The translations under genes were made by a program, and so were the position numbers. Positions 60,508-64,000 of a stretch of DNA of 64,000 nucleotides are shown here, piece after piece. Below the pieces are notes generated by a model. That model made no database searches, had not been told where the DNA came from, and saw only the letters and a list, made by a program, of their open reading frames with translations. Each line of letters starts with the position of its first letter. Position 1 is the stretch's first letter. The stretch comes from Lagopus muta (taxonomy: Eukaryota > Chordata > Aves > Galliformes > Phasianidae), in NCBI RefSeq assembly GCF_023343835.1, contig NC_064433.1, positions 65,804,032 through 65,868,031 on the forward strand. The letters run 5' to 3'.

Positions 60508-63500
60508 GTACGTTGACACAATACATTTCTCTAAGTTCTATCGTGATGACCACGTACTTCTAATCCTTAAAATGTTATGAGGTAGTTGTATTTGTATTAA
60601 TAAAAATACATTCTAACAGTGTATATTAAGAGCAATAATTGAAGCTTGAAAAGTAGTAGGCAATCAGAGGGTTTGTCTTCAGTGAGAAATCTCTCATCAA
60701 GTTAGTGAAATTCTGATGGGACGTGGGATCCATTAACTTCACACCAAGAATTGTCTTTGATTTATCGAGACTACTTATTTTTGGCTACTTCTGAATATTA
60801 AAGCACGAGGCAAGATTTCCTTTCAAACAAAAATCGGATGAAATATATACTTACAAATGTTTTCTAATTTTTAGCTCTTTGAAATCCTTAAGGACTGATC
60901 TCTGCATTCTAGCTCAGTATGTGTTTTTAACCTCCGTTGATAAAACCTTTGGAGTGTTTTATTTTTACTTAAAAACACGCACAGAACAATTTAGTGTTTT
61001 TTGTCTAATATTTACCTAGGAACTCCAGTAATGGAACATGTATTTTGCATGTTTCTGAAATCAACATTATGCGACTCTGAATACTTTTGGTGTTACATTA
61101 TTTGATACAAGTAGAAGTGCTCTGTAAAAAGTTGGAGTTAATCAGTGCACTTAAAATGTAAGCAGATGAGAGAATACAATAACACCTGTAGTAATTTTGC
61201 ATGCACTGGCCAGGAGTAATAGAACATAAAGTTTCTGCAAATGCATCTTTTTCAAAAAAAATTAGAAAAAAAACAACAAGAAATCTCTCTCCTTTCCTTC
61301 AAGGCAGGTAATTTTTAAAGCAGGAACGTCGTTCCTGATTATGCTGACAAAATGAAATATAATCCCAGACTAGATTTGAATTCAAGTAAACTACTTCAGG
61401 AAATTTTTAAAGCATCTGAGTACAGAATATTGTTCTTTTTTCCCTATTTTTAAGCTTTTGTTTATGAAGTAGAGAAAATATTGAGTAATGTCAATGTATA
61501 ATTTGTTTGTTCTTTTTTGATACAAGTTTGTCTCAAGTGTCTGTATTTTAACATATATGATACAGATACGACATTTCATGTACAGATAACATTTGTGGTA
61601 CAGAACACTTACATGTGGAACGTACTGTATGATAAGACAAAATGAAAAAAAAACTGGAAGCGGGAGAAGAATGTAAAACAGAGACTCACATTTGCACTGT
61701 TAAGTGAGTTTTTGCAACTTAAAGGGGTTTTTTGTGATTTTTGGATTGCTCCTGACGAGTGTATGTAACATACTTCATACTTCAAACTCAGCATATTGCA
61801 AAAAAAATGAAAACTGAAAGAGGGGAGTGAAAGGATGTGCCAGTGGGAGGGAAAGTGAAGAAGTAGAAGCAAATTCTGTTATGGTCATACAAAGCATTTC
61901 AGTCAAGTTTGTAAATTAATTGAATTACTTACGCTGGCAAGTGAATATGCAGGAAATTGTAGAAGAGGAAAAAATACTAAAAGAGGTTGTTTGAGAACTT
62001 ACGAATTACACAGTAATTGCTGTTTATTGTACACTTTGATCACGCCTACTGCTAGATTGCTATAGCATGCTCCTTTTTTCCCTTTCAGCCTCTTATTAAC
62101 TCTGCTGTCTGTGTCTTTCCAGTTCCTGTGGAGTGATGTTGTCAATTGTGTTCTTGTTGGTAGTTTTTTATTTTTTCACTTTTCTGCTCCTATAACTGAT
62201 CTACTAATTTGCTGTTTTGAACTCAGCCTTTGTCGGAATTATGGGTAACACAAGATCATACAAACTGCTAGACTGGAATAGTTTCAATTCAGGTATTTTA
62301 CTAGTCATTCAGTACTACATATGCTGACAGAAATTATGGCAGCTCAGTGAAGTTCTTAGATACGCTGTAGGATATTAATTAGGTTAATGCTTCAAATTTA
62401 AATCTGTTTAACAGTGACATGCCTCAATGTCTTGTTCTAATGTTGTTGAAGGCTTTACTTAAAATCACAAAACATTGTTTTAGTATAAAATAGTATTCCT
62501 AAGATTAATATTATACTAATCCAAAAAGCCTTGCATCTAGAAAACAAGTAAGCTAGGTAAGGAGAATGGATTCTGATTTTACATAGTTGGGATCATGTCA
62601 AATGTGATTTTTTTGTTGTTGTTGTTTTGTTTTATTTTGCATGATATTGCACTTTCTTTAATAATGGCTGTACTTCTGTTAATTTCAGGAAATCAGTGAA
62701 TATGTTTGTTCTAAATATTTGACGTAAAGTATGCTGAAAGCAAGAAAAATAGACTAAAGAAGATGGTCTCTTCAGAGAGGGTAGTATGTTGTCTAGAATG
62801 TGCTGGTTCATAAATCTTGTATTGTAAGATAGAATTATCTTGCAAGTTTTACAGCAGAATTATTTAAGTTTTTAAATCTCTTCAAAACCTAATGTGAAAA
62901 AGCCCCAGTTTTCTACTTTTTATGCTGTTTTAGGGATCAGAGTGTGCAACATCTTTATACAGCTCCAGAGAAAATGGAAGAGTTATGGTACAGTCTACAT
63001 GAAAGCTATGTGAAGTACTGGCCTCTTACAGGGAGAAATGAAAACAGTCTCCTTTCTTAAAGATTCCCTTTCTTCCTTCTGGAAATATAAAATGGTATGG
63101 AAGAAGCAGAGGTGTAACTTCCATGCTTATAATATCCCAGTCAGTGAAGCCTGCCAAGCATTGCTATTTTCAAAACTGACACAGTGCAAAGGCGGAAAGG
63201 TGACTTGGAGGGATTCGTTTTTCCCCAGTATCAAACTTGCCTTCTTGTTACTGAAATGTTGCTTTGCACATCTGTATTGTGTCTTTGGAAATTGTACACA
63301 GTCATGCTTCAAACTTTAGTTTAATTATCTATATACGTTTTTCATTTTACAGATAGTTCAATTACAGGTAGTGTGTGAAACCACTGGCTAATTTTTTTGT
63401 CCTTGTTTCTTCCCACATTAAATGTCCTGGAACGTCAGAATTAGGAGGTTTTATGGCTTTTTTGTTTGTTTTATTTTTGTTTATTTTCTTGTTATGAAAT

Positions 63501-64000
63501 AGAATCTTTTAATTTGAATTTTAATTTTCATATGAAAATAATGTTATGAAATTTTCAGATTTATTATTGGTATAGTGTAGCCTGGTTCAAGATGTTTCAT
63601 GTTATTATGGAAATTTTATTAGAATAATGGAGTAGATTAATTGTGTACTGACGCTAAACTGCATTAAACTAGGCTGGAAAGGAATGCAGTAATGTAAGCC
63701 TACAAAACTAAAGGCCAGCTGGTCATGACTTCATTTCAAAGCAATGGCCTAAATTGCTTAGAGGTGACAGAAAAATGAAGACATTAAGTTTGTTATATGT
63801 ATTTATACCCAAAGGTGTTGGTTATGCAGAAATTCTGGAGCAGAGAAGCCTAAGTCAAGCACTAATTTTAGAGTTAATAGTTTCCTGCAAGCCAGAACTG
63901 TCTATATTTCTTTAGCCTTGACACGTGTCAGCAGCTCTCTCACTCTTGATTTGTCTTATTGGTCAGGGACTGTGGGAGTTGTATTCACATTTGTTGGTTT
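60508..64000 (+). other. C2CD5: C2CD5 intron 9 (incomplete), with candidate cassette exon
   Basis: 3.5 kb to the window edge. Apart from the candidate exon at 62227-62292 I see only AT-rich DNA and small simple repeats such as TTG runs near 62608-62640. The open frames at 63038-63319 are not supported by splice context. Confidence 0.8.
62227..62292 (+). CDS. C2CD5: Candidate C2CD5 cassette exon (22 codons)
   Basis: 66 nt between acceptor TTTGAACTCAG and donor GTATTT, phase 1 to 1. It follows the phase-1 end of exon 9 and would insert AFVGIMGNTRSYKLLDWNSF and two more residues with no stop, restoring the phase needed by the next exon. A near-perfect branch-site-like CTACTAAT lies about 26 nt before the acceptor. 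Length divisible by three, correct open frame, branch site and both splice sites together are unlikely by chance, but I cannot confirm use or conservation. Confidence 0.6.

Overview
The window looks like nuclear DNA of a bird, most likely a galliform such as chicken or turkey. The evidence is many CR1 LINE fragments, a mariner element resembling chicken Galluhop, AT-rich non-coding DNA broken by two sharp CpG islands, and two conserved vertebrate genes split into small exons with GT-AG borders. I saw no tRNA, rRNA, CRISPR array, retroviral provirus or prokaryotic operon. Almost all the short open frames are chance or shadows.

Layout. (1) 1-9835 is part of ETNK1 intron 1 (minus strand); it carries a full-length decayed mariner, an internally deleted relative in the opposite orientation, and CR1 scraps. 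(2) 9836-9991 is ETNK1 coding exon 1, inside a CpG island at about 9240-10400. (3) 10400-34790 is intergenic: CR1 copies at 10.9, 23.7, 25.2, 25.8 and 32.4 kb, simple repeats, and an unexplained CpG-dense patch at 17.3-18.5 kb. (4) 34790-35760 is the C2CD5 CpG island. (5) 35343 to the window end is the 5' part of C2CD5 (plus strand). Its exons give roughly the first 380 residues of a protein of about 1000 residues in mammals.

The two genes lie head to head about 25 kb apart, as I recall for ETNK1 and C2CD5 in mammals. ETNK1 makes an ethanolamine kinase of the CDP-ethanolamine pathway. C2CD5 (CDP138) makes a calcium-binding C2-domain protein that is an AKT2 substrate in insulin-driven GLUT4 traffic. 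Nothing here suggests that they work together directly.

The most interesting signal is the splice-phase design in the middle of C2CD5. Two exons (47926-48050 and 49041-49192) both convert phase 2 to phase 1, so exactly one can be used without a premature stop. Two further frame-neutral exon candidates (51954-52148, 195 nt; 62227-62292, 66 nt) fit as optional cassettes. Together these allow up to eight in-frame versions of the linker region. I found no wholly new biological system.
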